Counted from the stretch's first letter, positions 1 through 11,819 are shown. The stretch: 64,000 nt of DNA from Labia minor (GCA_963082975.1 OY720344.1:89714107-89778106), one strand, 5' to 3'. Notes: generated by a model not told the origin, from the sequence alone. Made by a program: numbers and translations.

Positions 1-573
1 AATAACTATATAATGTATAATTTGTGTTTTTTTTTTAATTATTAAAAATATAATTAAAAGAGGAAGAGGGTATGAAAAATAATGGATACATTATCATAGA
101 GTATGCTTTTAAATTTAATTATTTATTAATTTCAAATAATTATTAGAATCCAATTTTTTTAAACATATAAGTATTAAATTTGTATAATTATAAAGGGAAA
201 AAAATATAATAATAGATTCGTTCGATTTGTAAGTATATTTATTAAAAAAAATTAATAAATAATATAAGAGAGGTAAAAATATAAGTTTTTTTAATAAAAA
301 TTTTTCTGAATATTTTGTAAATATTCTCAATCAACTAAATTAATTAAATTTATATAAATTCCAAATCTTTTTTTTGAAAATGTTTAGATCTCCTCAATCA
401 AGGAAATTTTTAAATTAAATCATTTTTAGTGAAATTATATTTACAAATAAAATTAAATTTATACTTTTCGTCTTCTATAATTTACATATACTAGAAATAT
501 GTTATATTTAATAATTAGATTGAAATATTTTTTTTAAACCGCAAGGAATACATGATAATTTTGTATTCTAATG
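1..573. other. AT-rich DNA, no gene seen
   Basis: Very AT-rich sequence with short homopolymer runs. The one open frame on the minus strand (115-330) is hydrophobic, built of AT-rich codons and has no recognisable motif, so I treat it as chance. Nothing else is supported up to the hAT-like element that begins at 574. Confidence 0.6.
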
Positions 574-1036
574 CAGAGGTTCTTAATCTTATGTACTCTG
601 CGGACCCCCACTTGAAAAAATTTTTTATGACGGACCCCATTCCAACTTTAGGTACTTTACGTCATTTTATTAGTTAATTTCTGGCTTACGATCTCATAAG
701 AACAAGGATATATGATGAATATTTCTAACAGTGATTGGTGAATAACGATTTTTTTGCATATTGTAGAACACATTTTATTAGAAATTATAATATTGAAGAA
801 AGAAAATTCTGCTAAATATGAAGATGGAAACGGTGGCAATAGTTTTCTTGCACATTTCGTTGAATTTGGGTATTTGATCTGTTTCCTCACAAAGCCATGC
901 CATCGCTTCTCTTATATTAAATAAAGTTTTAACCGACTCATCATTTTCTCGTGCACCTGTACGATGGCTTTGCGGACCCCCAGTAAAGGCTTCGCGGACC
1001 CCCAGGGGTCCGCGGACCACAGTTTAAAAACCTCTG
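574..1036. mobile_element. Non-autonomous hAT-like element with perfect 8-bp target duplication
   Basis: The left end reads CAGAGGTTCTTAATC and the right end, reverse-complemented, reads CAGAGGTTTTTAAAC, giving a terminal inverted repeat typical of hAT elements. The element is flanked by TTCTAATG at 566-573 and TTCTAATG at 1037-1044, a perfect 8-bp duplication. Both ends carry GCGGACCCCC-type GC-rich blocks that pair with each other. At 463 bp it is far too short for a transposase. The interior on the minus strand (about 880-960) reads as a smooth peptide, NDESVKTLFNIREAMAWLCE, that I do not recognise. It may be a remnant of the parent transposase or captured host sequence. The boundaries are firm; the superfamily follows from TIR and duplication length. 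Confidence 0.85.
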
Positions 1037-1159
1037 TTCTAATGTATTGTACATGCAATAGATTCATCGAATGTTTAATAAACCGTTTCGCAATGCATAA
1101 CAGCTTGCAGGCAAGCAATACCATATATATTTCAATAAATGTTAATTAAAAATTAAATT

Positions 1160-1445
1160 TAGGCTTGTCTGACATGTTGTGCAAAGGTTGTTTTATTCGG
1201 GATGCAGATGATCCAGGTTCAATCACCTGAGTATCATCCCACATAAATGCACTCCTTTTTTGCGCAGAGCCGTGTCTTTCTTGTCAGGTTGATAGGCGCC
1301 TACCAGTTCCAGTACCTGATGAACCCACTCATCCTAGCCACCTCACTATTCAGGCATGTTTCAGGGTTTCCTTTAAGACCCTTACTACCTATCTTCCCCT
1401 TCTCCTCGAACAATCATCCATCATCTTCTCCTTTTTTTACTTTAT
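1160..1445 (+). repeat. Possible tRNA-derived SINE head with GC-balanced body
   Basis: A segment near 1185-1235 has a box-B-like AGGTTCAATCACC preceded by a weak box-A-like stretch. It is followed by a more GC-balanced body to about 1440 that ends in a T-rich run. No second copy exists in the window to define the ends. The open frame at 1247-1447 has no recognisable domain and is probably chance. A regulatory islet is an equally good reading. Confidence 0.25.
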
Positions 1446-2054
1446 AAAAAAAACATTTATTACTTTATAACAAGATAATAATTTTCACAACCCTTTGGAG
1501 TGTGAAATTATCACTCGAAAAGATCTTTTACTCTGAAATAAATATGTTGAATTTCATTTTTTTTTATTATATTAATACTAAGAAATAAGAATACACAAAT
1601 GATACCTAACCGCTTTGGATTTACAATTTCAGTTATTTTTAACCACAAATCATAATGTAAATTGCAGAATCATTATGAATCAATACCATTAAATCTATAA
1701 GGAAAGGTTGGATAGATAAAAAAAATGTCAAATTTCCTAATTTAGATACCTTTGCTAAATAAGATGAGATTGCAATAAAAAGATGATAGTATATATATAT
1801 TATTATTGGAAAATAATCAACTTGCAATAAACAGATTTTGATTTTCCAAAAATAGTTGAAAAAAATTTATAATTTTTGATTGTTTTAATTTTACTAATGG
1901 TTAAAAATAGATATTGAATAAATTGAACTTCATTTAAAACTAAAATTGATTTTAAGAATTTGATGAGGAAAATGAAATGGATTGGGATCGCGATAATTGG
2001 AGGAATATGTTTGTTACGACTAAAAACATGAGCATTCCACTTATTGTAAATAAG
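1446..2054. other. AT-rich DNA, nothing supported
   Basis: AT-rich sequence between the possible SINE and repeat A1. Open frames at 1639-1827 and 1803-2084 on the minus strand are low-complexity and overlap the repeat, so I do not call them genes. Confidence 0.5.
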
Positions 2055-2584
2055 CTGGAGTTTCTTCACTCGACTATCTCGCAAATTTGAAATGGATTAA
2101 TTAACATATATTGTAGTTAAATTAAATTTAATTAATTAAATTATAAATTAAAATTAATAAATAGTATTTATTAAACCAGCGCGTGTTTGGCTCTTTGTTG
2201 ATGGCATCACGTCACGTGCTGGCGCGTGGTTTGCAGTGTTAAAAAATTAATTCCGGTACTTTCAGGGATTCAATCAAGCTTTATATAATTTTTAATCATG
2301 TGAAAAACTATCAAACATACATCGTTATTTTTACGGGCAGTTTAGAGGAAAAGTAATAAAATAAAAACGTGGTAGGTAATGGCCCTATTCCGAAAGAGCT
2401 ACATTTCTCAAAATTTGATAGAAAACTACGAATTTTGAATAATGCCCGTCTTCCAAATTTCATTATTCTAGCTCAAAGCGTTTTTGCGTAATCTTGTCTA
2501 CACACAGACATTTTTCTCAACCTTATTGAAAATGACTTAGGGACCATCAATACGTATAAAAACATCAAATCTCTGGCGAGATAT
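2055..2584 (-). mobile_element. Family A copy A1 (Helentron-like non-autonomous element)
   Basis: This diverged copy of family A runs on the minus strand. Its 3' hairpin end is at 2055 (CTGGAGTTTCTTCACTCG, hairpin partly mutated) and its 5' end at about 2584, where the terminal GGCGAGATAGT has become GGCGAGATAT. The central microsatellite is almost gone (only ACACACAGAC near 2500-2510). The conserved middle segment around CTAGCTCAAAGCG is present at 2470-2480. Mutated ends and loss of the microsatellite suggest an old insertion. Confidence 0.8.
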
Positions 2585-2759
2585 TAAAAAGAAACATCGG
2601 AAACAATGTCCCCGGGAAATTTAAATTTTTTTTTTATTTAAAATTATATAAAGGTGCGAGTATCTTAACGTGACATCTCTAAATGTCTTTTAATACTTTC
2701 ATTCAAAAAAAAAAATTCTTGGTAAATATATTTTCGTGTCGTTAATCTATACTTATCTC

Positions 2760-3060
2760 TTAATCGTGATTTATAATGTCACACCTTGTTGTTGTTTTGA
2801 TGTTGTTAGCCTATACCCTAAAACAAATTATCCGTTAATGAGGCCAAACTGAAAAACAATTTTTTTCCCGCCACCCTGAAACTTGGGTAGTCATGATCGC
2901 ACGTGTTGTATGGTATTTCAGGAGACTCCATTGTCCACCATGGCTCATTTAAGATCAGCGTTTACAGAAAATTTCTTATAAGACGCCTCGAAACCACTCT
3001 GTCTTTGTGTACCAACCATCTTGCTGGTTGATTCCTAAGAAAAATTGTTTTTTAAGAGAA
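2760..3060. other. GC-balanced islet, function unknown
   Basis: This stretch is clearly richer in G and C than the surrounding DNA and lacks terminal repeats, microsatellites or a convincing open frame. It may be an isolated regulatory element or an old repeat with no relative in the window. No function can be assigned from sequence alone. Confidence 0.3.
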
Positions 3061-3736
3061 GATGAAATAAAAAAAAAGAAAATTTGTAAAAAAAAAAGAT
3101 CAAACTATTAATACTAGCGATACTTTTTATCAGACATGATTCAAGGACACAATTTATCATTTGCGTTGAAGATGCTTTGAAACCCTTTGATTAGGAAATC
3201 AATGTAAAATGAGTCATCAAGAATAAAACAAGAATAAAAAAAAAAATATCCGGAATCAAAATCATAAATCCTTTCAAAATTCCTCTTAAAAATGATTCAC
3301 TTGTAATTTGAGTATCTTGAACAATTTTCAATTTTTTTTTTTTAATTTTTTTTTATTTGTCTATTCCAAAAATCATTGGATGAATTCTAAGATATTTGTA
3401 AAATAGCGTGACTTGATACTCTTTCACGAATTCTGGAATATGAATTCCATTCTGACTGATAATTTTATTCGAGACAAATCCAAATGCTCGGGGACAAATT
3501 TATATATAAATCTAAAATAAAAAAAAAACAATCCTGAGTTTGTAAATGTCAGTTGAATAAGGAAATTTAAATACTTTTATATAATCATTTACAATCGATT
3601 AATATAAAGCATAACTGTAAATAATTCTTGTCTTTCCTTTCTTTTCCTGATCCTGTTTATTAGTTTAAATCTACAATTCAGTTACTTAGATACTAATATC
3701 CTCAATTAAAATTAAGTACATAATATAATAATGATG

Positions 3737-3768
<32 letters not shown>
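3737..3768. repeat. (TAA)n microsatellite
   Basis: Uninterrupted AAT/TAA triplets in otherwise AT-rich DNA. Confidence 0.95.
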
Positions 3769-4061
3769 CTTTATTTTAAGTAAACAAAAATAAATCTTAG
3801 CATTTTATATATAATCAAATTTTCATTATATGATATTTACATATTAATTTAGATCTCTTTAATAAATGTTTAAAAATATATTAATTATATGAAAAAAACT
3901 GAATTTAATAAATTGATAGAAAGTAATATAAACCATTAAATTATAATTATATATATTGAAATCTCTACTCAAATAATATATCATTTATAATGTTCCTACT
4001 CTATTATCATGTATAACTATAAGATTAATTAAATTATTAAAGCTTTGGAGGTTGTTTTTAT

Positions 4062-4114
4062 TTATAAGGGAATTTTGTAAATAAAACTATAAAATTTACA
4101 AAATTCCCTTATAA
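4062..4114. repeat. Perfect 21-bp inverted repeat (short hairpin)
   Basis: The arms at 4062-4082 (starting TTATAAGGGAATTTT) and 4094-4114 (ending AAAATTCCCTTATAA) are exact reverse complements over 21 bp, separated by an 11-nt loop. A perfect stem this long at this spacing is unlikely by chance even in AT-rich DNA. It could be the core of a tiny foldback element or a transcribed hairpin. No promoter or target duplication is visible. Confidence 0.85.
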
Positions 4115-4995
4115 CTGTAATATTAATATTAGACAAAGCAATTCAATCAAGTTTGAAGTCTATCGGATCAAAAAATAATTTTTATCAAATTTTTAAATTA
4201 CTATTAAAAACAGCTCGATCAAATTATATATAATATTATACATAATTAGTCTGTTAATTAAGATGATTTCTTCTGATTTTTATATCTCCAAATTTATTTT
4301 TAAATTTGATTTAATTTACGTTGATATAAAAATGATAAATATAGATTTAATTCAAATAACAGAAAATTAAATTCTTATATGTCAAATGCCCAAGTAACTT
4401 CCATATAAGTAATTACCTTTAAAATATTATTGATAAATATATTATGAAATATCAATTATATAATACAAATCTATATTTTTAGATTTTTTATATAATTAAA
4501 TAATTAATTTAGATAATTATATAAATATATATTAGTTACATCTTAAACTGTTTTTAAGTATTATTCATAATATTATTTAAATTTTTGATTTGGTTTAACA
4601 TATATATATATAATTATATTAGGGTTTTTTAGTATTTATTAGATGGACTGAGATAAACTTGATTGCATTGATTTTCTATATTAACATTACAATTATATAT
4701 AACGCTGGTAAAAACCTTAAATTATATATTATAAATTATATATTATTTGAATGCATGTCAATAAATATAATTATAATTTAATGAATTATTTATCTTTTTA
4801 TTAATTTATTAAATTCAATTTTGATCATATGTATATATAATATATTTTTAAACACCAAAAATTCACTTATAGAAAGGGAGTTTGATTTTTTTTCTCTAAA
4901 TAAAAGTAAAAATATGATAATTATTTTAAATGGAGATAAACAAAAAAATAAAAAAATAAGATTCTTAAAGCGAAAGGAGATCGATTTCTCGGTTC
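4115..4995. other. AT-rich DNA, nothing supported
   Basis: Very AT-rich sequence. The open frames on both strands at 4790-5047 overlap each other, are built from AT-rich codons and carry no motif. Confidence 0.5.
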
Positions 4996-4999
4996 TTCG

Positions 5000-5300
5000 A
5001 GGGGGAAAGTGATCGGACAGCTTTACTCCTGTAGGCCCCACACCCAAAACAAGATACCTCTGTACACACCCCTCTAATCTTCGGAATGTTTATGAAAATC
5101 CGAAGAGATAGCATCTCAGGCGCTTGGAAGTAATAATGGCAAATGGAGGATGATCTAGACTATGTGGGTGGGAACATATTGCCAGCCAAAGGGCCCATGT
5201 CTCAAATAACTGTACTTTACTAGGGATATAACAGGACCAGTTCTATCGAATCGTCTGTTATTGGACTTAAGTAGCATGATGGTATGTCACCACCAAAAAA
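5000..5300. other. GC-balanced islet, function unknown
   Basis: A non-repetitive stretch of moderate GC content inside AT-rich DNA. There are no terminal repeats, no convincing open frame and no relative in the window. It is a candidate for conserved non-coding sequence. Confidence 0.3.
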
Positions 5301-6544
5301 AAAAAATACAAAACACCTTGCATACTTAATCAATCGAGGAAATTGTTTCGAATGCTAATTCCAAGAAAGGTTTATTCGAACTTCGTAAGACCATTTTATT
5401 AAATAGATTGTGACATTTTTATTAATCGTCTGAGTACAGTTATTTTAACAAAGAACGAGTCGGCATCTTCATATGAAATACAAAAAAAAACAGATTGGAA
5501 AATGATGCTCATAACTATCTACGCATATTCAAAATTACAATTGAAAGGTGAAAAAATGAATTAAAAGTTATAAAAAAATAAAAAAATAAAAATGCTTGAT
5601 ACCTACGTTTCTTTGATACAATCGAACAAATGGTCAATGACTTGACAAAATAGCAAAAAAAAGTTATTTCCAGACTTAAGAAAATTTAATTAGAAATATA
5701 TTTTTTGAGGAAAAATAATTACATATATATTTCAGAAAAAATAAATAATCTGTTACCACTTTTTTACATTACATAATAACCACCTATTATCTACTGATTC
5801 TAATTTTATCTTCTGGGACAAGATAGAAGAAATTAATTTTAGTTATTTTAGGGACAGAAATTTAATAAATCAGCGATCAAAATTTATAATACATTTATTA
5901 TTATGTATTAATTATAGGGTGAACTGGGGAATGAAACCATAAATATCTCATAATATTAAATCAGAAAAACACCTTTATAAATCTGCTTCATTCTATTCCA
6001 TTTATGAAGAAATGATCTAATTAAAAAAATAATATTTTCAAGTTAATTATCAAAGTACTTTTATAGAACTTTGAGTAAAAATACATATTTCTATAAAAAA
6101 ATTTTCTTAAATTATTTATCTTAAAATATTATAACTTAATGTTAGGTAAAATTATTTATTAAATTATGTTTGTTTTTTGCTAAATTTTTGATGTAAAAGA
6201 AATTACTACTACTAAGAAATATTTTTAAATCTCTTAATTTTTTTTTGAAAATAGTGATATTCAAAAGAAATATGATTATAGTCAAATTATATAGTATTAT
6301 GATGGTATAAGAAATTAAAGATAGATGTATTTATTATTTTCAACAATTAATTATAGTTCTGGTCGAATATTTACGTCTTTTAAAGTTAGCCGAAACTTAT
6401 TCCTCCCCTCAGCGATAATAGGAAAGTGAAGGAAGGAAGAGAGTTTTATTTCTAATTTTTGTATGTTTTTCCTAATCCAGAAGTTACTTCAAAAATTATG
6501 AATGACCTTAACATGTTACAATCTCACTAAAGACATTTTATATA
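5301..6544. other. AT-rich DNA, nothing supported
   Basis: AT-rich sequence without repeat structure or coding signal that I can recognise. Confidence 0.5.
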
Positions 6545-7041
6545 TATATCTATCAAAACTGTAGCTCTAAAGAACTCGAAAGTTCTTGGTCGCAGCAACC
6601 ACATTCCTCCAAGTACCGATCCAACTCCTGTTTTCTCCAATCTCTCTCACGTCTCTTCCTACATTGTCCACCCACCGGGTCCTTGGTCTTCCAAGTGGAC
6701 GTTTACCAATCGGTCTTCCCACAATTATTTTATTCGCCATTCTTTCCTCTCCCATTCTAGCCACGTGCCCTGCCCATCGTAGCCTTTTCAATTTTATAAT
6801 TATAACTATATCTGGAGATGTATAGAGGTCATGCAATTCCTCGTTATGCAGTCTCCGCCATTCTCCGGTGACCTTATCTTTCTTTGGCCCATAAATGCTG
6901 CGAAGAATCCTCTTCTCAAATACTCTAAATCTATTATACTCTATATACTCTAAGTCTATTATCAGCCATTCTTGCACATGCCCTGCCCATAGCAACCTTC
7001 TTGATTTTATTACCCTATTTCTGGAGATGCGTAGAGGTCAA
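6545..7041 (-). pseudogene. RTE-like retrotransposon 3' end, with duplicated C-terminal segment
   Basis: A minus-strand frame (6567-6995) encodes the segment that follows the reverse transcriptase in RTE-like insect retrotransposons. In order it reads RVFEKRILRSIYGPKKDKV, then LKRLRWAGHVARMGEERM, GKRPLGRPRTRWVDNVGRDV and a terminal TWRNVVAATKNFRVL followed by a stop. Upstream of RVFEKR a second, decayed copy of the WAGH segment appears (LLWAGHVQEW in the same frame; the DNA at about 6960-7041 also repeats the tract read as LYTSPDI). The remnant is therefore two 3'-end fragments joined, or a local duplication. Endonuclease and polymerase domains are absent. It is a dead 5'-truncated copy; the exact clade (RTE or a relative) is inferred from memory of the motif. 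Confidence 0.8.
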
Positions 7042-7448
7042 TTAATTTATATAATATATTATATCTCAGGAAAAATGTTAGTTAAGTCGATTTATCTTCT
7101 TTTTCTTCCATGTGATTGTTTTATATTAGTCTTCTATTTATATCAAACAAATTGGGCTTAATTAATTTTTCATATTTATATCAAAAATATAATTTCAATG
7201 AAAAAATAAAGTTTTAATCTAATTATAAAAAAAGCTTCAAATCAAATTTTAAAATATCTATCCCAATGATCACTTTCCTATTAGATAATTGATCTATGTT
7301 CATTATGCAAGTACCAAAAGATTAATTATTAGTTCTAATTCGATTTCCAAATAGTCAATTTCAAACCATACATAACATATTATTAATTATCTGGTTTTCG
7401 ATCATTTCCACTTCATCATCCATCTAATAATATGTCTTTCGTGCTGAA
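7042..7448. other. AT-rich DNA, nothing supported
   Basis: AT-rich sequence between the RTE-like remnant and the repeat region starting near 7449. No feature recognised. Confidence 0.5.
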
Positions 7449-7686
7449 TAGTATTTAGTACCGGGACCCCGAGCCTCGGCTCGGTACTTAAGTTAAAAAA
7501 AATGATTCATTATTATTGGATTTGGCTGGTAATATTAATACCTGGGACACCGAGCTCTCGCTCTACCCTTTAAAAAATATTGATACACAATTCTTTAATT
7601 ATTTATTACAATTATTAAATGTTACACATTTGCATCAATCTGATTAAAATTAATGAACTTGTGCTCCTCAATAATACATAAATATA
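7449..7686. repeat. Repeat J, copy 1, with GC-rich palindromic head
   Basis: The stretch begins with a GC-rich hairpin-prone head (GAGCCTCGGCTC near 7471-7482) and a related block at 7540-7570. It then contains a tract (7601-7686) repeated at 8448-8540, including the shared core TTGCATCAATCTGATTAAAA. The two tracts are direct repeats about 850 bp apart. Whether they are two insertions or the ends of one element is not settled. Confidence 0.5.
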
Positions 7687-8039
7687 TAATATATAGGTAC
7701 ATATATTTTTTTTCTATAGTGTTTTTTTGAAAAACTGTTTAGCGCCCCAAGTGGTTATAAAACAAACTAAAGACAAAAAAACGTGCTTTGCAGCTTTTCG
7801 GAATTAAAAAAGCAAAATTGGCAGTCGTGGGACTGGCCGACAGAAGTGAAAGTGAAGTGACTTCTGCGTAAGAAATTTTAAAACAGACGAAATTCGCGCT
7901 ATTTCACGAGAAAGATGAATTTCATATGCATGTATATATATATAACTTATATATTATTTTAAACATATATTTTAAACAAATTTGTAACTTATATTTATAT
8001 ATATATAAATACACAACTTTGTTTAAAATATTGCAATAC

Positions 8040-8190
8040 GAACTGTTTTATAATTCTTATCTCTAACATAAAATATATATTTATTATGTGAAGTTCATTT
8101 CGTATAATTTTGATTATATATGTATATATGAAATGAACTTTACATAATAAATATATATTTATATGTTAGAGATAATTTATAAAACAGTTC
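8040..8190. repeat. Long imperfect hairpin (foldback)
   Basis: The left arm from 8040 (GAACTGTTTTATAA, then TCTCTAACATA, then TTATTATGTGAAGTTCATTTC) is matched in reverse by the right arm ending at 8190. The arms are about 62 bp with few mismatches and small gaps; the loop is about 25 nt. The flanks on both sides contain a similar TTCGCGCT tract (7887-7900 and 8206-8212). This could be a palindromic MITE or, if transcribed, a long hairpin RNA precursor. Confidence 0.75.
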
Positions 8191-8447
8191 TAATGACAAT
8201 TCAAATTTCGCGCTCTGTTATAAGAAATTTGAAAGCAGATGGTTTCATGGTGTTGGTCACGATCACGCGAGTTCTATACTTTTTCCCCATCCCGCAAAAG
8301 TGCTCAACGCCGCTAAAGAAGTTTTCACTTCAAAAATTATTTAATATTTGGAAATATATCTGACTTATAGAAAAAATGAATATTAATTAAAGAAAGAAAT
8401 TGTTTTTAAAATATCCTGAATAATATGTAACAATTTTCAAGATAGAA

Positions 8448-8540
8448 ATTTATTACAATATTACAATTATTAACTGTTGCATCATTGCATCAATCTGATT
8501 AAAATGAATGGAACTTCGGGTACTCAATAATAATAAATAA
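8448..8540. repeat. Repeat J, copy 2
   Basis: A direct repeat of the tract at 7601-7686 with small insertions. It includes ATTTATTACAAT, TTGCATCAATCTGATTAAAA and CTCAATAATA in the same order. Confidence 0.55.
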
Positions 8541-8730
8541 AATAATATTAATAAATATATTAAATAATATTTTATTGAAAAAATATTAAAAATTATAAAA
8601 CTATCTAAAACTTAATTAATAAAAGAACAATGAATAAATAAATATAGAATAGTAATTTATTAAAAAGTAAACAATAGATAAAAAGAAAAAAAAATAACAA
8701 AATCATTATTTTCATTTTTAAATAACGATT

Positions 8731-8800
8731 CACCCGGCGAGTTTCGAACCGACGAAATCCACTCGTTAAAACATCAGTCCAACCGCTGGACTATATGTAT
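8731..8800 (-). repeat. tRNA-like fragment (SINE head or tRNA pseudogene)
   Basis: On the minus strand this reads as a tRNA-like unit. A box-A-like TAGTCCAGCGGTTGGAC is followed after about 30 nt by box-B-like GGTTCGAAACTC and then GCCGGGTG. The T-arm and acceptor stems do not pair well, so a functional tRNA is unlikely. A decayed tRNA-derived SINE head fits best. Confidence 0.5.
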
Positions 8801-8879
8801 TTAGATAAAAAATTGTCATTTTTTTACTGTCTTAGCAGGCAGTATTAAAAATTTTGACGTTTTCCATATAATATATAAT

Positions 8880-9025
8880 TTTCAATTAAGAAATTAATAA
8901 TGAAGCTGTATGTTTCAAGAGATATCATCAATAAAACTTAATTTTTCTTTATAAATACTATATCTAGTGTGAATTTGAAAAAAATCGTTAGAGCGGTTTT
9001 TGAGAACCATGATATATAGATAAAT
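8880..9025 (+). repeat. Fragment of a TATATAGAT-tailed repeat (family C-like)
   Basis: The stretch holds AAAAAATCGTTAGAGCGGTT, then TTTGAGAACC, then a terminal ATATATAGAT. This resembles the middle and tail of family C (AAATCGGTTCAGCC ... TATATATAGAT), but without the CAGA microsatellite. It is probably an old 3' fragment. Confidence 0.4.
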
Positions 9026-9299
9026 ACATATATACAATTTTAGCTAGCATAATAAGATAAGATATAATCGAAATAGGTTATTAGTGATATAATTAAATTT
9101 ATATATTAAAAAATATAGAATAATAATAATAATAATAATAACAAAATAATATTCAATTGATTTCAATCACGAATTAATCGCATGATAAATGGAAACTTAA
9201 TATCAATGCAGATCATTTAACTGCCATTTTCTTAATTTTTTTTTTCTAAATTTTATATAAAGAAAGTGAAAAATGTCTATTGAATTGACTTTTGATCAC

Positions 9300-9700
9300 G
9301 AAATTGAAACGAACGATATATTGAAAGCGTGTGAGAAGTGGAGGAGGATTCTTATTACTTCCTGATAGAAATGGTACAAAATCTAAGAAAAAAAAAATAT
9401 ATGAGTAATAAAACTACTCTTTGAATTGGTTCTCATATTAATGGTAAATAGAAATTTCGGGATCATTGATAGTGAAGAGATCGTGCAGTGATTGCTACTT
9501 CCTCTCTGGGAAAAATTAATCCATTTTGACCTAAATCAGAAACGTTTCGAGTTTGTGTTTTTGTTCATGCTTCTGAACCAACCATGATGATTGCAATCTC
9601 ATTTCGAGGCCTATTTTTTTGCTCGGGTTATTTATTCAAAGGCCCGCCTCCACTTTTACTTTTGTATAAAACACACCAAGGACGTTGGAGAAGAAAATAT
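9300..9700. other. GC-balanced islet, function unknown
   Basis: Non-repetitive sequence of higher GC content than the surroundings, without terminal repeats or coding signal. It includes the tract CAAAGGCCCGCCTCCAC at about 9637-9653. Candidate host non-coding element. Confidence 0.3.
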
Positions 9701-11819
9701 ATAAATAAATAAATACTCCCGGATTGTGAGAATTTTTTTTCTATTTTTATGTCAGGTATCTTATTTTTTTGTTTATTTCATTCTTCTTGTTTTTTTATCT
9801 CTCTCTTCTCTTTTATTTTGCATGAATACAAAATTTATTCTAATTTAAGAGCGACGAATGTCATTTAAAGAAGAGTTATCATCTTATTCATTGAGTAAAT
9901 AAATATTTTTAACATTCTTCTTTTCATTTAATAAATGCTATAATAAAGTAACTAAAAAGATATTTAAATTATCATCATCATCAAAATAGTATAAATTTTT
10001 TATTTTTTAAATGAATAAGCTTTAACTTTTTTAAAATTAGATTTAATTAAATTATTTATCAATTTTATAATAAATATAGGATGTGGCGCGAATAGGAGAC
10101 GAAATTTAATTAAGTTGAATGTAAATTACTCATACAAATCATATATTTATTAAAAATAAAATTTTCATTTATTGATATGGATTAGGAAATATGACCGTTT
10201 TACTTTTTCAATATTTATTTATTTGTTTATTTATGTAAGTATTTAAGCAAAAATTTCCCCAGGTCGTTATAACCACATTAGAAGCTTAAATATATGGCTA
10301 AATTTAGATATGATCAGATTTACCGTTTGATCGGAATTTTCTTCACAAGATTTCTATCACAAACACATATACATGAAAACCACTTTTTTGGAATCAAAAA
10401 GAACTGAAACGTGGAGATCTTTGAAAACACCGGGAGTAAATCGGGATTGCAAGTCCTTTACTCTCAAAAAAGTTGTGAATTGTTTTTTTTTTGATTGAAA
10501 AATAAAAAATCCCCAAAATAATAAATCATATCCCCACCCTACAATATCACTAATCATATGAACAATCTTGTAATTTTTCATAGTAAGATTATTTTTTTAA
10601 AATTTATCAAATATTATAATTTAAATTAAATCAAATTATATTGAATGTAAACATTCAATTTGCATAATTATCGGATGTTATTGAAAGGTTTGATTAAGTA
10701 ATTTAGGTTGGCCCATTAAAGGAAATTACATTTTATTTAATGCTTGAAAGCGATTATTTAGATTATAATCCAATTAGGCAAATAATAATCAATATTACGA
10801 TTTATGCTTCGCCTTCGATTTATGAGAATGTCGTTTAATGAAATAATTAGAAGATCAATATAATATACCTACTATTTACATAACTAAAGCGTGAAAGATT
10901 TAAATTTATTTCTTCATTCTTGGTTTATATAAAAACAGTATTAATTGTCACTAAATATTTAAATAATTTGTATTGTAATATTATTTTTAATTCAATTGTA
11001 TAGGAAGACAGAGCAATTTTTTTAAAAACAACAATTCTTATGTAATAAGAATAAATTCTTTAAAATAATGAAATGTAATTTCAAAAATTAATTGAACATA
11101 AATTATTTTATTAAATGAAGAAATTTATAGTGAAGAAGATTTAGAATATTTATTTAAATTATATTATAAGGTATATTTGATTTATATAAGAACATATAAA
11201 GTATAATAATATTATTTTATATTTGAGTATTATATATGATTTAATTAAATGAAATTATTAACAAACCATGTATTTAACAATTCAATAACTTCCTGAAATT
11301 TAGGAACACGACATTAAATAAAATTATATATTCAATGTGTAATATGTAATATCCTTCCTACATATTAAATAAAGCGTTCTATTTATGATATAAACAAAAC
11401 AAAAGATAACGGTTTCAAAAATGATGATTTATTCATATACCTATGATATATTTACATCAATAATAAATATTAATTGATGAAAACACAAATATGATATAAT
11501 AAAAAAAACCCTTACTTTTGTATAATCTATACTACAGCGCCTATAGTCGGTTGCCGCATAAGTGGGATAGATGTTTTCTATGATCAGTAGAACGAGTTCT
11601 TTAAATCTTAAAAATGATAATAATTATTTCCCAATGTCTTATTGGTTTAAACAAAAAAAATATAAAATAATTTAATTTTGAATAAATTAAAAAAAGTATA
11701 TTATTTTGGTTGCTAATTTAATTATTAAGTTGAATATTTCAAAACTCTAAAATACATATATTTATTATAAAAAAAAATTATACAATATTTTTGTTTGTTT
11801 ATTTATAATTTTTCCTTTA
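9701..11819. other. AT-rich DNA, nothing supported
   Basis: AT-rich sequence. The minus-strand open frame at 10357-10581 shows no domain and has no start context to support it. Confidence 0.45.

Noticed and set aside
4790-5047. Overlapping frames on both strands at the edge of an islet
   Set aside because: AT-driven codons and no motif; overlapping opposite frames of this sort are common in AT-rich DNA.
6586-7161. Plus-strand frames over the RTE-like remnant
   Set aside because: They are antisense shadows; the minus strand carries the recognisable WAGHVARMGEE and TRWVDNVGRDV motifs.
7599-8540. LTR retrotransposon with the J tracts as LTRs
   Set aside because: Tracts are under 100 bp, lack TG...CA ends, and no primer binding site, polypurine tract or gag/pol remnant lies between them.
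8731-8800. Functional tRNA gene on the minus strand
   Set aside because: Box A and box B are present, but the T and acceptor stems do not pair and the anticodon arm is unclear. Kept only as a tRNA-like repeat head.
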